A stretch of 64,000 nucleotides of DNA. Origin: Bacteroidales bacterium. Its GTDB lineage: Bacteria; Bacteroidota; Bacteroidia; Bacteroidales; UBA932. The notes under the pieces are model-generated. The model made no database searches and had not been told where the DNA came from. It saw only the letters and a program-made list of their open reading frames with translations. The position numbers and the translations under genes are program-made. The stretch covers positions 1 through 64,000 of the forward strand of contig JAFUFP010000018.1 in the NCBI GenBank assembly GCA_017469845.1, written 5' to 3'. Shown here in pieces: positions 52,769 to 62,997 of the stretch; the stretch's first letter is position 1, and each line of letters begins with the position of its first letter.

Positions 52769-53329
52769 ATGTCAAGAATTGGTAAATTGCCTGTAAGCCT
52801 TCCGTCCGGAGTCACCGTTAAGGTTGAAGACGGCAACGTTGTAAAGGTTAAAGGACCTCTCGGCGAGCTCTGCCAGAAGGTTGATCCTTCAATCAAGCTC
52901 ACCATTGAGGACAATGAGATCAAGTTCACCCGCCCCGATGACGAACCCCGTTCACGTTCCATGCATGGACTTTACAGGGCTCTCATCCACAACATGGTAG
53001 AGGGTGTCTCCAAAGGTTTTGAGAAAAAGCAGGAACTTGTCGGTGTAGGTTACCGCGTGGATGTGCAGGGCCAGCTCCTCACTTTCGCTCTCGGTTATTC
53101 TCATGACATCCAGCTTCTCCTTCCCGCTGAGGTAAAGGCTGAGGCTGCGCAGGTCAAGAAGGGTGAGAACCCCGTTCTTATCCTCAGGAGCGCTGACAAG
53201 CAGCTTCTCGGAGAGGTCGCTGCCAAGATCCGTTCATTCCGTAAGCCTGAACCTTACAAGGGCAAGGGTATCAAGTTCGTCGGCGAGCAGCTTCGTAGGA
53301 AGGCCGGCAAGACTGCAGGTGCTAAATAA
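52769..53329 (+). CDS. rplF: 50S ribosomal protein L6 (uL6)
   Basis: A 186-residue L6 near the factor-binding site. MSRIGKLPVSLPSGVTV and the C-terminal RSFRKPEPYKGKGIKFVGE are typical. Confidence 0.98.
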   Translation: MSRIGKLPVSLPSGVTVKVEDGNVVKVKGPLGELCQKVDPSIKLTIEDNEIKFTRPDDEPRSRSMHGLYRALIHNMVEGVSKGFEKKQELVGVGYRVDVQGQLLTFALGYSHDIQLLLPAEVKAEAAQVKKGENPVLILRSADKQLLGEVAAKIRSFRKPEPYKGKGIKFVGEQLRRKAGKTAGAK

Positions 53330-53345
53330 TTAGGAGGACAGAATT

Positions 53346-53708
53346 ATGGCATTGACTAAAATAGAAAGAAGAAGAAGGATTCACTACCGCATCCGCAAGC
53401 ACGTCAACGGTACAGCCGAGAGGCCCCGTCTGGTCGTCTTCAGGAGCAACAAGCAGATCTATGCTCAGGTCATCGACGACGAGCAGGGAATCACTCTTGT
53501 AGCGGCAGCATCGAATGACAAAGGTCTTGCAGCAGAGTGCAAGGGCAAGAATGGTAAGGACGCAGCAGCTATCGTCGGCAAGGCAGTCGCTGAGCGTGCA
53601 ATCGCCAAGGGAATCAACGAGGTCGCTTTCGACCGTGGAGGTTACCTTTATCATGGTAGAGTACAAAGTTTGGCAGACGCTGCCCGTGAAGGCGGCCTTA
53701 AATTCTAA
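53346..53708 (+). CDS. rplR: 50S ribosomal protein L18 (uL18)
   Basis: A 120-residue L18, which binds 5S rRNA with L5. [20 protein letters not shown] and [24 protein letters not shown] are diagnostic. A ggaggac site precedes the ATG. Confidence 0.97.
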   Translation: MALTKIERRRRIHYRIRKHVNGTAERPRLVVFRSNKQIYAQVIDDEQGITLVAAASNDKGLAAECKGKNGKDAAAIVGKAVAERAIAKGINEVAFDRGGYLYHGRVQSLADAAREGGLKF

Positions 53709-53716
53709 TCGGGACT

Positions 53717-54235
53717 ATGGCAAAAGCAAATGTTAACAGAGTAAAGACCTCTGATCTTGAACTTAAGGACAGACTGGTCGCCATCAACAGGGTAACCAAG
53801 GTTACCAAGGGTGGACGTCACTTCCGCTTCGCGGCTATCGTAGTTGTCGGAGACGAGAATGGTGTCGTAGGTTATGGTCTCGGTAAGGCAAACGAAGTTA
53901 CCGCAGCTATCCAGAAGGGTGTCGAGGATGCAAAGAAGAACCTCGTAAAGGTTCCTGTCATCAACAAGACCATCCCTCACGAGCAGACCGCAAGGTTCGG
54001 TGGAGCTGAGGTCTTCATGAAACCCGCTGCCCCCGGTACCGGTGTAAAGGCTGGTGGTGCTATGCGTGCTGTCTTCGAGTCAGTCGGAATACAGAACGTC
54101 CTCGCCAAGTCAAAAGGCTCTTCCAACCCTCACAACCTTGTGAAGGCTACAGTAGCCGCTCTCACCGAGATGAGGGACGCTTATACAGTGGCAGGTCTCC
54201 GTGGTATTCCCATGAACAAAGTTTTTAACGGATAG
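53717..54235 (+). CDS. rpsE: 30S ribosomal protein S5 (uS5)
   Basis: A 172-residue S5, involved in decoding accuracy. The N-terminal domain has [22 protein letters not shown] and the C-terminal part [17 protein letters not shown]. Normal length. Confidence 0.98.
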   Translation: MAKANVNRVKTSDLELKDRLVAINRVTKVTKGGRHFRFAAIVVVGDENGVVGYGLGKANEVTAAIQKGVEDAKKNLVKVPVINKTIPHEQTARFGGAEVFMKPAAPGTGVKAGGAMRAVFESVGIQNVLAKSKGSSNPHNLVKATVAALTEMRDAYTVAGLRGIPMNKVFNG

Positions 54236-54247
54236 GAGGAGATAGCT

Positions 54248-54433
54248 ATGGCAAAATACAGAATTACTCAGGTAGTCAGCAAGAATGGAGCTACAAAGAG
54301 GCAGATTGCAAATCTCCAGTCCCTCGGTATCCACAGACTCCATCAGACTGTAGAGGTTGAGAAGAACCCCGTTTCAACAGGAATGCTTCAGAAGGTTCTC
54401 CACCTCGTGGTTTTTGAAGAAGTTGACGCATAA
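54248..54433 (+). CDS. rpmD: 50S ribosomal protein L30 (uL30)
   Basis: A 61-residue L30. YRITQVVSKNGATKRQIANLQSLGI and LHQTVEVEKNP mark it. A ggaggagatag site precedes the ATG. Confidence 0.95.
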   Translation: MAKYRITQVVSKNGATKRQIANLQSLGIHRLHQTVEVEKNPVSTGMLQKVLHLVVFEEVDA

Positions 54434-54451
54434 TTTTAGGAGGAAGAAGAA

Positions 54452-54904
54452 ATGAATCTGCATAATCTAAAACCTGCAAAAGGTTCTACAAAGAACTCCA
54501 AGAGGGTCGGACGCGGACAGGGTTCCGGTAAGGGTGGCACCGCTACCCGTGGTACCAAGGGAGCACAGGCCCGTGCCGGTTACGAGCATAAGATCGGTTT
54601 CGAGGGTGGCCAGATGCCTATCCAGAGGAGGCTTCCCAAGTTCGGATTCAAGAACCCCACAAGGGTTGAATTCCGCCCCGTGAATGTTGCCGCTCTCCAG
54701 GCTCTCTCAGAGACACTCGGAACGAATGTCATCACTCTCGACACCATGGTAGATGCCGGACTGGTATCCCCCAAGGATCTCGTGAAGGTTCTCGGCAACG
54801 GTGAAATCACCGCCGCATTGGAGATTTCCGCTGATGCATTCTCAAAGACTGCTCTCGCCAAGATCGAGGCAGCCGGTGGTAAAGCTACTATCGTTGAGGA
54901 ATAA
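54452..54904 (+). CDS. rplO: 50S ribosomal protein L15 (uL15)
   Basis: A 150-residue L15. The N-terminus NLHNLKPAKGSTKNSKRVGRG and the glycine-rich GSGKGGTATRGTKGAQ are diagnostic. secY follows after 3 bases. Confidence 0.97.
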   Translation: MNLHNLKPAKGSTKNSKRVGRGQGSGKGGTATRGTKGAQARAGYEHKIGFEGGQMPIQRRLPKFGFKNPTRVEFRPVNVAALQALSETLGTNVITLDTMVDAGLVSPKDLVKVLGNGEITAALEISADAFSKTALAKIEAAGGKATIVEE

Positions 54905-54907
54905 AAG

Positions 54908-56245
54908 ATGAAGAAGTTTATCGAGACAATCCAGAACATCTTCAAGATCGAGGAGTTGAAAAAGAGAATCGTTTATACGGTTCTCTTGATCCTCGTTTAT
55001 CGACTGGGCTGTTTCATCGTGCTTCCCGGTATCGATGCAACGCTTCTCGCTGGTCTGCAGAGCAGCACTCAGGAGGGTCTTGTCGGCCTTCTCAACATGT
55101 TCTCAGGCGGCGCTTTCGGTAACGCTTCGGTCTTCGCCCTCGGTGTGATGCCTCACATCTCGGCATCCATCGTCGTCCAGCTTCTCGGCATGTTCGTCCC
55201 CTACTTCAGGAAACTCCAGATGGAGGGCGAGAGCGGCCGTAAGAAGATCAACCAGCTCACCAGGTATCTGACCATCCTTATTCTTGCGATCCAGTGCCCC
55301 GCTTACATGGCACAGGTTCACAACCAGATCCCCGGACAGGCTTTCGTGGCCGTCAACGAGCTCGGTTGGAGCAACTTCACATACAATATCGTATGTACCC
55401 TCATCCTCATGGCAGGATCTATGTTCGTGATGTGGCTCGGTGAGAGAATCACCGACCGTGGTATCGGTAACGGTATCTCCCTCATCATCATGATCGGTAT
55501 CGTCGCACGTCTCCCTTACGCCCTCACCGCTGAGTTCGGTGAGAAGTTCACCACTACAAACGGTGGACCCCTCATCCTCGTCGTTGAGCTCGTTGCCCTC
55601 TTCCTGGTCTTCATCGCGGCTATCGCTCTCGTCCAGGCAGTAAGGCGTGTTCCCGTACAGTATGCCAAGAGAATCGTCGGAAACCGTCAGTACGGTGGTG
55701 TCCGCCAGTACATCCCTCTGAAGATCAATGCAGCCGGCGTTATGCCTATCATCTTCGCCCAGGCTCTCATGCTCTTCCCCCTCATTTTCTCGAGATGGGA
55801 TGCTACCCGTGGTCTTGCCGCAACTCTCGGTAACTATACCGGCTTCTGGTACAATCTTATATTTGGAATCCTCGTCGTCATCTTCACTTACTTCTATACC
55901 GCTGTCACCGTCAACCCGACTATGATGGCTGAAGATATGAAGAAGAATGGCGGCTTCATCCCTGGAGTAAAGCCCGGAAAGAAGACCGTTGAGTACCTCG
56001 ACTCCATCATGTCGAAGGTTACCCTCCCCGGTTCAATCTTCCTCGCACTTATCGCGATCCTTCCCGCTTTCGCAAGGATCCTCGGTGTTACCGACGCATT
56101 CGCAAGCTTCTACGGAGGTACTTCCCTCCTTATCCTTGTCGGTGTTGTCCTTGACACCCTCCAGCAGATTGAGAGCTACCTCCTCATGCGTCACTATGAC
56201 GGTCTGATGAAGACCGGACGTCTGAGCGGTCGTTCAGGAATGTAA
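54908..56245 (+). CDS. secY: Protein translocase subunit SecY
   Basis: A 445-residue SecY, the ten-helix channel of the Sec system. The N-terminal cytoplasmic start is followed by YTVLLILVYRLGCFIVLPGID. The plug region follows (GLLNMFSGGAFGNASVFALGVMPHI). The cytoplasmic loop bears YAKRIVGNRQYGG and the C-terminal tail SYLLMRHYDGLMKTGRL. It ends the spc-type part of the cluster and is followed by map. Confidence 0.98.
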   Translation: MKKFIETIQNIFKIEELKKRIVYTVLLILVYRLGCFIVLPGIDATLLAGLQSSTQEGLVGLLNMFSGGAFGNASVFALGVMPHISASIVVQLLGMFVPYFRKLQMEGESGRKKINQLTRYLTILILAIQCPAYMAQVHNQIPGQAFVAVNELGWSNFTYNIVCTLILMAGSMFVMWLGERITDRGIGNGISLIIMIGIVARLPYALTAEFGEKFTTTNGGPLILVVELVALFLVFIAAIALVQAVRRVPVQYAKRIVGNRQYGGVRQYIPLKINAAGVMPIIFAQALMLFPLIFSRWDATRGLAATLGNYTGFWYNLIFGILVVIFTYFYTAVTVNPTMMAEDMKKNGGFIPGVKPGKKTVEYLDSIMSKVTLPGSIFLALIAILPAFARILGVTDAFASFYGGTSLLILVGVVLDTLQQIESYLLMRHYDGLMKTGRLSGRSGM

Positions 56246-56268
56246 TTTTTGGAATAATAAAGCGTTTG

Positions 56269-57051
56269 ATGGTAAAACCGAAAACACAGGAAGAGATAGA
56301 GCTTCTCAGGATTAACGGCGATCTGGTGTCAAGGACACTGGCGGAAGTCGGTAAGGTGGTTGCCCCAGGTGTGACAACTAAACAGTTGGATAGGGTGGCC
56401 GAGACTTTTATCCGTGATCATGGTGCAGTACCTAATTTTCTTGGTTACGATGGTTTCCCCGCATCCATCTGCGCCTCTGTGAACGATGTCGTAGTCCATG
56501 GTTTTCCTTCGGATTACGTTCTCAAGGAAGGGGACATCGTCTCCGTAGACCTCGGGACATTGTTCAAAGGTTACAACGGTGATTCAGCGTACACTTTCCC
56601 CGTCGGGGAAGTGGACGCCGAAACCCGGAAACTTCTCCAGGTCACCAAAGAGAGCCTTTACAGAGGAATCGCTGCGGCTGTGGCGGGCAACAGGACCGGT
56701 GATATCGGACACGCGGTGCAATCGTATTGCGAGTCATTCGGATACGGAGTCGTTCGTGAACTCGAAGGACACGGAATAGGAAGGGACATGCACGAGAATC
56801 CGGGAGTTCCCAATTACGGAAAACCGGGTCACGGAGTGAAACTTCTCGACGGAATGACAATATGCATCGAACCTATGATCAATGCGGGAACCCGCGGTGT
56901 GTACTTGGCTAGAAACGGTTGGGCGGTACATACTTCAGATCACAAGAAGTCGGCGCATTTCGAACTTACGGTTGTTGTCCGTAACGGTAAAGCTGAGCAG
57001 CTGTCGACCTTTGATTATATCGAGAAGGACACAAGTATTAATTTTGTTTAA
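56269..57051 (+). CDS. map: Methionine aminopeptidase type I
   Basis: A 260-residue enzyme that removes the initiator methionine. The metal ligands are visible: two Asp in SVDLGTLFKGYNGDSAYTF, His in LEGHGIGRDMHENP, Glu in CIEPMINAG, Glu in HFELTVVV. I use the ATG at 56269; the TTG one codon upstream is also possible. It is the short type without a zinc-finger extension. Confidence 0.97.
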   Translation: MVKPKTQEEIELLRINGDLVSRTLAEVGKVVAPGVTTKQLDRVAETFIRDHGAVPNFLGYDGFPASICASVNDVVVHGFPSDYVLKEGDIVSVDLGTLFKGYNGDSAYTFPVGEVDAETRKLLQVTKESLYRGIAAAVAGNRTGDIGHAVQSYCESFGYGVVRELEGHGIGRDMHENPGVPNYGKPGHGVKLLDGMTICIEPMINAGTRGVYLARNGWAVHTSDHKKSAHFELTVVVRNGKAEQLSTFDYIEKDTSINFV

Positions 57052-57069
57052 ATTTAAAGTGGTATTTTA

Positions 57070-57288
57070 ATGTCGAAACAACAGGCAATAGAGCAGGACG
57101 GGGTCATCATTGAAACACTCCCCAATGCAATGTTCAAGGTGGAGTTGGAGAACGGCCACGTCATTCTAGCCCATATCTCCGGGAAGATGCGTCAGAACTT
57201 CATCCACATTCTCCTCGGTGACAGAGTTAAAGTTGAAATGTCACCTTATGATTTAACCAAGGGAAGAATATCCTTCAGATACAAATAA
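57070..57288 (+). CDS. infA: Translation initiation factor IF-1
   Basis: A 72-residue OB-fold protein. [32 protein letters not shown] and the C-terminal [11 protein letters not shown] are standard. It lies between map and rpmJ. Confidence 0.98.
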   Translation: MSKQQAIEQDGVIIETLPNAMFKVELENGHVILAHISGKMRQNFIHILLGDRVKVEMSPYDLTKGRISFRYK

Positions 57289-57300
57289 AATTTTCGCATT

Positions 57301-57417
57301 ATGAAAGTAAAGACATCCATCAAGAAGCGCAGCGAGGATTGCAAGATTGTCCGCCGTAAGGGCAAACTTTATGTAATCTGCAAGAAGAACCCCAAGTTCA
57401 AGATGCGTCAGGGATAA
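57301..57417 (+). CDS. rpmJ: 50S ribosomal protein L36 (bL36), zinc-depleted type
   Basis: A 38-residue L36, starting [19 protein letters not shown] and ending KFKMRQG. Two of the four usual zinc ligands are replaced: Ser11 for the first Cys, and Phe for the His in the NPKFK region. Only Cys14 and Cys27 remain, as is common in this phylum. It follows infA by 12 bases. Confidence 0.95.
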   Translation: MKVKTSIKKRSEDCKIVRRKGKLYVICKKNPKFKMRQG

Positions 57418-57479
57418 TATGATTATTCCAGATTTTCTGGATGATTAACACGTTAACAAAAAAACAGCAGATATAAATT

Positions 57480-57857
57480 ATGGCAAGAATAGCCGGTGTT
57501 GATTTACCGAACAACAAGAGGGGTGAGATAGGCCTCACCTATATCTACGGAATCGGCCGCTCCTCAGCTAGGAAGATACTCGACAAATGCGGTATCGACT
57601 ATGACACCAAGGTCAACGAGTGGGACGACGACCAGATCGCCAAGATCCGTACCGAGATCGCCAACGAGTACAAGATCGAAGGTGAGCTCCGTTCTTCAGT
57701 CCAGATGAACATCAAGCGACTGATGGATATCGGTTGCTACCGTGGTATCCGTCACCGTATCGGTCTTCCCGTCCGTGGACAGAGCACCAAGAACAACGCC
57801 CGTACCCGTAAGGGTAAGAAGAAGACCGTTGCTAACAAGAAGAAGGCAACCAAATAA
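57480..57857 (+). CDS. rpsM: 30S ribosomal protein S13 (uS13)
   Basis: A 125-residue S13 of the small-subunit head. [26 protein letters not shown] and the C-terminal [21 protein letters not shown] tail are clear. A 62-base gap separates it from rpmJ. Confidence 0.98.
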   Translation: MARIAGVDLPNNKRGEIGLTYIYGIGRSSARKILDKCGIDYDTKVNEWDDDQIAKIRTEIANEYKIEGELRSSVQMNIKRLMDIGCYRGIRHRIGLPVRGQSTKNNARTRKGKKKTVANKKKATK

Positions 57858-57867
57858 TTGATGAATT

Positions 57868-58257
57868 ATGGCAAAGAAGACAACAACAGCAAAGAAGAGA
57901 GTCGTTAAGGTCGAAGCCGTTGGTGAAGCTCATATTTCATCAACCTTCAACAACGTCATCGTTGCTCTCACCAACAATCTTGGTCAGGTTATCTCCTGGT
58001 CATCAGCAGGAAAGTGCGGTTTCCGCGGTTCCAAGAAGAATACTCCCTATGCTGCCCAGATGGCCGCTGAGGATGCTTCCAAGACCGCTTTCGACGCAGG
58101 TCTCCGCAAAGTAAAATGCTATGTCAAGGGTCCCGGAGCAGGACGTGAGTCCGCAATCAGGACAATCAACAATGCAGGTATCGAGGTTACCGAGATCATC
58201 GACGTCACCCCTATGCCTCACAACGGATGCCGTCCTAAAGGCCGTCGTAAAGTTTAA
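57868..58257 (+). CDS. rpsK: 30S ribosomal protein S11 (uS11)
   Basis: A 129-residue S11 of the platform. [22 protein letters not shown] and the C-terminal [18 protein letters not shown] identify it. Confidence 0.98.
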   Translation: MAKKTTTAKKRVVKVEAVGEAHISSTFNNVIVALTNNLGQVISWSSAGKCGFRGSKKNTPYAAQMAAEDASKTAFDAGLRKVKCYVKGPGAGRESAIRTINNAGIEVTEIIDVTPMPHNGCRPKGRRKV

Positions 58258-58277
58258 TTATTAAAAGAAGATTTGCT

Positions 58278-58883
58278 ATGGCAAGATATACTGGACCCAG
58301 CACCAAGATCGCACGTAAGTTCGGTGAGCCTATCTATGGCCCCGACAAATACTTTGAGAAGAGAAATTATGCTCCCGGTCAGCATGGCGCAGCCCGCAAG
58401 CGCGGCAAGAAGTCCACTGACTACGGTGCTCAGCTCAAGGAGAAGCAGAAAGTCAAATACATGTACGGTGTCCTCGAGCGTCAGTTCCGCGGAACTTACG
58501 AGAAGGCTTCCCGTATGGCCGGACAGAAGGGTGAAAACCTCCTCTTCCTCCTCGAGTCACGTCTCGACAATATCGTTTACCGCCTCGGTATCGCTCCCAC
58601 AAGGGCCGCTGCCCGTCAGCTCGTTCTCCACAAACACATCACCCTCAACGGTGAGGTTTGCAATATCCCTTCAGCTCATGTGAAGGCAGGAGACGTTGTC
58701 GCCGTCAGGGAAAGGTCCAAGAGCCTCGAGGTTATCCAGAACAGCGTTGCTAACGCAACCCGTTACTCATGGCTTGAGTTCGATGCAAAGACTCTCACCG
58801 GAAAATTCCTGAACGTGCCCGCACGTGAGGAGATTCCTGAGAATATCAACGAGCAGCTCATCGTCGACCTCTACTCCAAGTAA
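58278..58883 (+). CDS. rpsD: 30S ribosomal protein S4 (uS4)
   Basis: A 201-residue S4, an early assembly protein. [21 protein letters not shown], the S4 RNA-binding domain ([23 protein letters not shown]) and [15 protein letters not shown] are present. In E. coli it represses the alpha operon. Confidence 0.98.
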   Translation: MARYTGPSTKIARKFGEPIYGPDKYFEKRNYAPGQHGAARKRGKKSTDYGAQLKEKQKVKYMYGVLERQFRGTYEKASRMAGQKGENLLFLLESRLDNIVYRLGIAPTRAAARQLVLHKHITLNGEVCNIPSAHVKAGDVVAVRERSKSLEVIQNSVANATRYSWLEFDAKTLTGKFLNVPAREEIPENINEQLIVDLYSK

Positions 58884-58909
58884 AATTTAACACCTTAAAA
58901 AGAATAATT

Positions 58910-59920
58910 ATGGCAATCTTAGCATTTCAGAAGCCGGACAAGGTAATAATGCTCGAAGGCACCGATACCGTCGGCCGTTTCGAGTTCAGGCCCCTTGAGC
59001 CTGGATACGGACAGACCATTGGCAACGCCCTCCGTCGCATCCTCTTATCTTCTCTGGAAGGTTATGCTATCAGCTCGATAAAGATCGCCGGTGTGAACCA
59101 GGAGTTCGCTACCATCACGGGCGTTATCGAGGGAATGCAGGAGATTATCTTGAACCTCAAGCAGGTCCGTTTCAAAAAGATAGTCGACTCTGTTGATTCC
59201 GAGGTAGCAAACATCACTATTAGCGGTAAGCAGGAGTTTACCGCGGAGGATATTTCCAAGGGATTGTCTTCTTTCAAGGTGTTGAATCCTGAGCTGCATA
59301 TTTGTACTCTGGAGCCCTCTGTAAAACTTGAAATCTCCATCACCATCACCAAGGGCCGCGGCTTTGTTCCCGCTGAGGAAGAAAGGGATGAGAACACACC
59401 CATCGGAACCATTCCCGTGGATGCCATCTACACTCCTATCCGTAAGGTCAACTGGACTGTTGAGGACTGGCGAGTTGAGCAGAAGACGGACTACGAGAAA
59501 CTGAACCTCGAGATCGTTACCGACGGTTCCATTTCTCCCAACGCCGCTCTCCAGGATGCAGCCAACATCCTTATCTACCATTTCAAGCTTTTCACTGACG
59601 ACAAGAAGATCGCCATTGAGAACACCGTCGAGCCGGATTCCCAGCAGCTTGACGAGGACGGACTCCGTATGAGGCACCTCCTTCTGACCAAGCTTTCAGA
59701 TATGGGTCTCTCCGTAAGGGCATACAACTGCCTCAAGGCTGCCGACATCGACACCTTCGCTGACCTCGTGTCCTATTCAAGGCCTGAGCTCATGAAGTTC
59801 CGCAACTTCGGAAGGAAGTCACTCAACGAGATCGACATTATCGTCGAGAAGATGAAATTGTCGTTCGGAATGGATGTAAGAAAGTATAATATCGAACCAA
59901 AGAAAAAGGCTAACGTATAA
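58910..59920 (+). CDS. rpoA: RNA polymerase alpha subunit
   Basis: A 336-residue alpha subunit. The N-terminal dimerisation domain contains [31 protein letters not shown]. The C-terminal domain, which binds UP elements and activators, has [23 protein letters not shown] and [13 protein letters not shown]. It is followed 2 bases later by rplQ. Confidence 0.98.
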   Translation: MAILAFQKPDKVIMLEGTDTVGRFEFRPLEPGYGQTIGNALRRILLSSLEGYAISSIKIAGVNQEFATITGVIEGMQEIILNLKQVRFKKIVDSVDSEVANITISGKQEFTAEDISKGLSSFKVLNPELHICTLEPSVKLEISITITKGRGFVPAEEERDENTPIGTIPVDAIYTPIRKVNWTVEDWRVEQKTDYEKLNLEIVTDGSISPNAALQDAANILIYHFKLFTDDKKIAIENTVEPDSQQLDEDGLRMRHLLLTKLSDMGLSVRAYNCLKAADIDTFADLVSYSRPELMKFRNFGRKSLNEIDIIVEKMKLSFGMDVRKYNIEPKKKANV

Positions 59921-59922
59921 TC

Positions 59923-60408
59923 ATGAGACATAATAAAGCATTCAATCACCTTGGACGCAAGAGCGGTCACCGCAAAGCAATGCTCGCAAACATGGCTTCT
60001 TCTCTTATCATGCATAAGAGGATCAACACCACCGTTGCGAAGGCCAAGGCCCTTAAGAGCTATGTCGAGCCCCTCATCACCAAGTCCAAAGAGGATACCA
60101 CTCACTCCCGCAGGATTGTGTTCAGCTACCTCAAGGACAAATTCGCAGTGAAGGAGCTCTTCGGTACAATCGCACCCAAGATTGCTGATCGTCCCGGTGG
60201 ATATCTCCGTGTTCTTCACACTGGTTTCCGTCAGGGTGACGCAGCCGACATGGCACTTGTAGAGTTCGTTGACTTCAACGAGGCAGCTCTCGAGGCAGCA
60301 CAGACCGCCAAGAAGAGCACCCGCCGCAGCCGCGCCAAGAAGGCAGCAGAGGCTCCCGCCGCTCCTGCAGCAGAAGCTCCCGCAGAGGAGGCTCCCAAGG
60401 CTGAATAA
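59923..60408 (+). CDS. rplQ: 50S ribosomal protein L17 (bL17)
   Basis: A 161-residue L17. [29 protein letters not shown] is diagnostic. The conserved core ends near residue 125 and is followed by a low-complexity Ala/Glu/Pro tail ([21 protein letters not shown]) that is not part of the bacterial consensus. It is the last gene of the cluster. Confidence 0.97.
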   Translation: MRHNKAFNHLGRKSGHRKAMLANMASSLIMHKRINTTVAKAKALKSYVEPLITKSKEDTTHSRRIVFSYLKDKFAVKELFGTIAPKIADRPGGYLRVLHTGFRQGDAADMALVEFVDFNEAALEAAQTAKKSTRRSRAKKAAEAPAAPAAEAPAEEAPKAE

Positions 60409-60439
60409 AACAGCATACCGGACCTGAAGTCCGGAACAG

Positions 60440-60477
60440 AATCCCCGGGGTAGACAACTGCTCCGGGGATTGTTTTT
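60440..60477 (+). terminator. Intrinsic terminator of the ribosomal cluster
   Basis: aatccccgg (60440-60448) pairs with ccggggatt (60463-60471), followed by gttttt. A smaller stem (ccggac/gtccgg) lies just upstream. The remaining bases to 60649 hold no gene. Confidence 0.9.
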
Positions 60478-60649
60478 CCTGTGCCCATCAATACTTTCCG
60501 CCTCTTGTGAACAGACAATACTTTGTTTTTCCTGAGGGATTATTCGGGGCTATAGTCCATATAATCAGTGACGGTATTGACTGCTGACCAAAAAACTCAC
60601 ATTTTTGACACTTTAACTACGTAATTATTCTATTTATTGGACAAATGAC

Positions 60650-60657
60650 TATATTTG
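60650..60657 (+). promoter_or_regulatory. -7 box TATATTTG of hppA
   Basis: TATATTTG lies 33 bases before the hppA ATG, in an A/T-rich region. Confidence 0.6.
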
Positions 60658-60689
60658 TCAATAAGATCTAACATCAAAAATCAATAACC

Positions 60690-62879
60690 ATGGACTTCCT
60701 ATTCTACCTGGTGCCGGCAGCGTCTTTGATAGCGCTGTTTTTCGCTTGGCTATTCTTCCGTCAGATGATGAAGGAAAGCGAGGGCACACCGACCATGAAA
60801 GAAATCGCGCAGTATGTGCGCGAAGGTGCAATGGCCTACCTCAAACAACAGTACAAGGTGGTCGTCATCGTATTCATCGTTCTGGCCGTATTCTTCGCCA
60901 TTCTGGCGTACGGATTCGGTATCCAGAATTCGTGGGTTCCGTTCGCCTTCCTTACTGGAGGATTCTTCTCCGGCTTGGCGGGTTTCATCGGAATGAAAAC
61001 GGCGACATACGCTTCCGCCAGAACTGCGAACGCTGTGAGCCGTTCACTCAATTCAGGACTTAAAATCGCTTTCCGCTCAGGAGCTGTCATGGGTCTTACC
61101 GTGGTAGGACTCGGTCTTCTTGACATCTCCATATGGTGGATCGTTCTCAATGCCTTCGTTCACGAGGCTTCAGCGTCACAGACCCTCGTAGTCATCACTA
61201 CCACAATGCTTACCTTCGGCATGGGAGCTTCCACCCAGGCTCTTTTCGCCAGAGTCGGTGGAGGAATATATACCAAAGCGGCCGACGTAGGAGCTGACAT
61301 TGTCGGCAAGGTGGAGCAGGACATTCCTGAGGATGATCCCCGCAACCCGGCCACTATCGCGGATAACGTCGGTGACAACGTAGGTGATGTCGCCGGAATG
61401 GGCGCCGACCTGTATGAGTCATACTGCGGCTCCATCCTCGCGACCATGGCTCTTGGCGCATCCGCTTTCTTCGGGGACACCGAGATGCAGATGAGGGCCA
61501 TTTATGCCCCCATGATGATAGCCGCGATCGGAGTCGTGCTTTCAATCTTCGGCATCTATGCAGTAAGGACTAAGGACGGTGCCGGTCTCCAGCAGCTGCT
61601 CAAATCCCTCAGCGTCGGTACGAACCTCAGCGCTTCACTTATCGCTGTCTGCACTTTCGCGGTATTCTACATGCTCGGATTCTCCAACTGGTGGCAGTTG
61701 TCGCTTTCAGTCCTCAGCGGCCTTCTCGCAGGAGTCATCATCGGCAAAGCGACGGAGTATTATACTTCCCACTCTTACAGGCCGACCCAGAAACTCGCCG
61801 AGAGTTCCAAGACAGGTACAGCGACCGTGATCATTGAAGGTGTCGGTTTGGGAATGATCTCCACCGCCATCCCCGTCATCACCATCGCTTTTGCCATCAT
61901 CCTTTCCTATTCTTTCGCGACAGGATTCTCCTTTGACCCCGCCCTCATAACCAAGGGACTCTACGGAATCAGCATCGCCGCCGTAGGAATGCTTTCCACT
62001 CTCGGTATAACGCTCGCCACTGACGCATACGGCCCCATCGCGGACAATGCCGGAGGAAATGCCCAGATGAGCGAACTTGATCCCATGGTAAGGGAAAGGA
62101 CGGATGTTCTCGACGCACTCGGCAACACTACTGCCGCTACAGGAAAGGGCTTCGCGATCGGCTCCGCCGCTCTGACGGCTTTGGCCCTTCTGGCATCCTA
62201 TATAGAGGAAATCAAAATCGGCTTCGGGCATCTTGCCGATAAAGGCGGTGAGTTGGCCGCGCAGTATGCCGAATTGGCCAAGGCCAATATCCCTCAGATA
62301 GTAGAACACTTCAACATCACCCTCATGAACCCCGTGGTTCTTACAGGTGTGTTCATCGGTTCTATGATGGCCTTCCTTTTCTGCGGTCTTACCATGAATG
62401 CGGTCGGAAGGGCTGCCGAGAAGATGGTTGTCGAAGTGAGACGCCAGTTCAAGGAGATCGCCGGAATCCTCGAAGGAAAACAGCGTCCTGACTATACAAG
62501 CTGCGTGCGCATTTCCACGAAGGCTGCCCAGCATGAGATGATATTCCCTTCCCTTCTTGCGATCGTCGTTCCCGTCCTTGTCGGAATCATCCTTGGACCT
62601 GCCGGAGTCATCGGCCTTCTTGCCGGTGGCCTTGGAGCCGGCTTTGTGTTGGCGATCTTCCTTGCCAACTCCGGAGGTGCTTGGGACAACGCGAAGAAGT
62701 ATGTGGAGGAGGGACATCTCGGAGGAAAGAACTCGGAAAGCCACAAGTCCACAATCGTCGGAGATACTGTTGGAGATCCCTTCAAAGATACGTCAGGACC
62801 TTCTCTCAATATTCTCATAAAATTGATGAGCATGGTCTCCATCGTCATGGCCGGACTCACGGTACTCATCCACGGATAA
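60690..62879 (+). CDS. hppA: Membrane-bound pyrophosphatase, K+-dependent (probably Na+-pumping)
   Basis: A 729-residue membrane pyrophosphatase with about 16 helices. It hydrolyses pyrophosphate and pumps Na+ and/or H+. The pyrophosphate-binding motif is DVGADIVGKVEQDIPEDDPRNP, followed by ADNVGDNVGDVAGMGADLYESY. The conserved DALGNTTAATGKGFAIGSAAL has Ala at the position where K+-independent enzymes carry Lys, so it should need K+. Na+ pumping is the usual state of this clade but the ion cannot be proved here. It recovers energy from pyrophosphate released by biosynthesis. Confidence 0.95.
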   Translation: MDFLFYLVPAASLIALFFAWLFFRQMMKESEGTPTMKEIAQYVREGAMAYLKQQYKVVVIVFIVLAVFFAILAYGFGIQNSWVPFAFLTGGFFSGLAGFIGMKTATYASARTANAVSRSLNSGLKIAFRSGAVMGLTVVGLGLLDISIWWIVLNAFVHEASASQTLVVITTTMLTFGMGASTQALFARVGGGIYTKAADVGADIVGKVEQDIPEDDPRNPATIADNVGDNVGDVAGMGADLYESYCGSILATMALGASAFFGDTEMQMRAIYAPMMIAAIGVVLSIFGIYAVRTKDGAGLQQLLKSLSVGTNLSASLIAVCTFAVFYMLGFSNWWQLSLSVLSGLLAGVIIGKATEYYTSHSYRPTQKLAESSKTGTATVIIEGVGLGMISTAIPVITIAFAIILSYSFATGFSFDPALITKGLYGISIAAVGMLSTLGITLATDAYGPIADNAGGNAQMSELDPMVRERTDVLDALGNTTAATGKGFAIGSAALTALALLASYIEEIKIGFGHLADKGGELAAQYAELAKANIPQIVEHFNITLMNPVVLTGVFIGSMMAFLFCGLTMNAVGRAAEKMVVEVRRQFKEIAGILEGKQRPDYTSCVRISTKAAQHEMIFPSLLAIVVPVLVGIILGPAGVIGLLAGGLGAGFVLAIFLANSGGAWDNAKKYVEEGHLGGKNSESHKSTIVGDTVGDPFKDTSGPSLNILIKLMSMVSIVMAGLTVLIHG

Positions 62880-62893
62880 TGTCACTTCATCAT

Positions 62894-62922
62894 AAAAAAT
62901 GTCCCTTCGGGGACATTTTTTT
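62894..62922 (+). terminator. Intrinsic terminator of hppA
   Basis: aaaaaatgtccc-ttcg-gggacattttttt: a 12-bp stem closed by a UUCG-type loop and ending in a T7 run, 14 bases past the hppA stop. Confidence 0.95.
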
Positions 62923-62997
62923 GATAAAGAGCGAAAGATTTTCTAAATTGCGGGCTACAAACCCTCAAAAGGCGTTTTTCTAATTAATTTTTATGGT

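Noticed and set aside
57301..57417. rpmJ as a degenerate pseudogene because zinc ligands are missing
   Set aside because: Loss of two of the four ligands is a recognised zinc-independent form in this phylum; length and flanking residues are normal.
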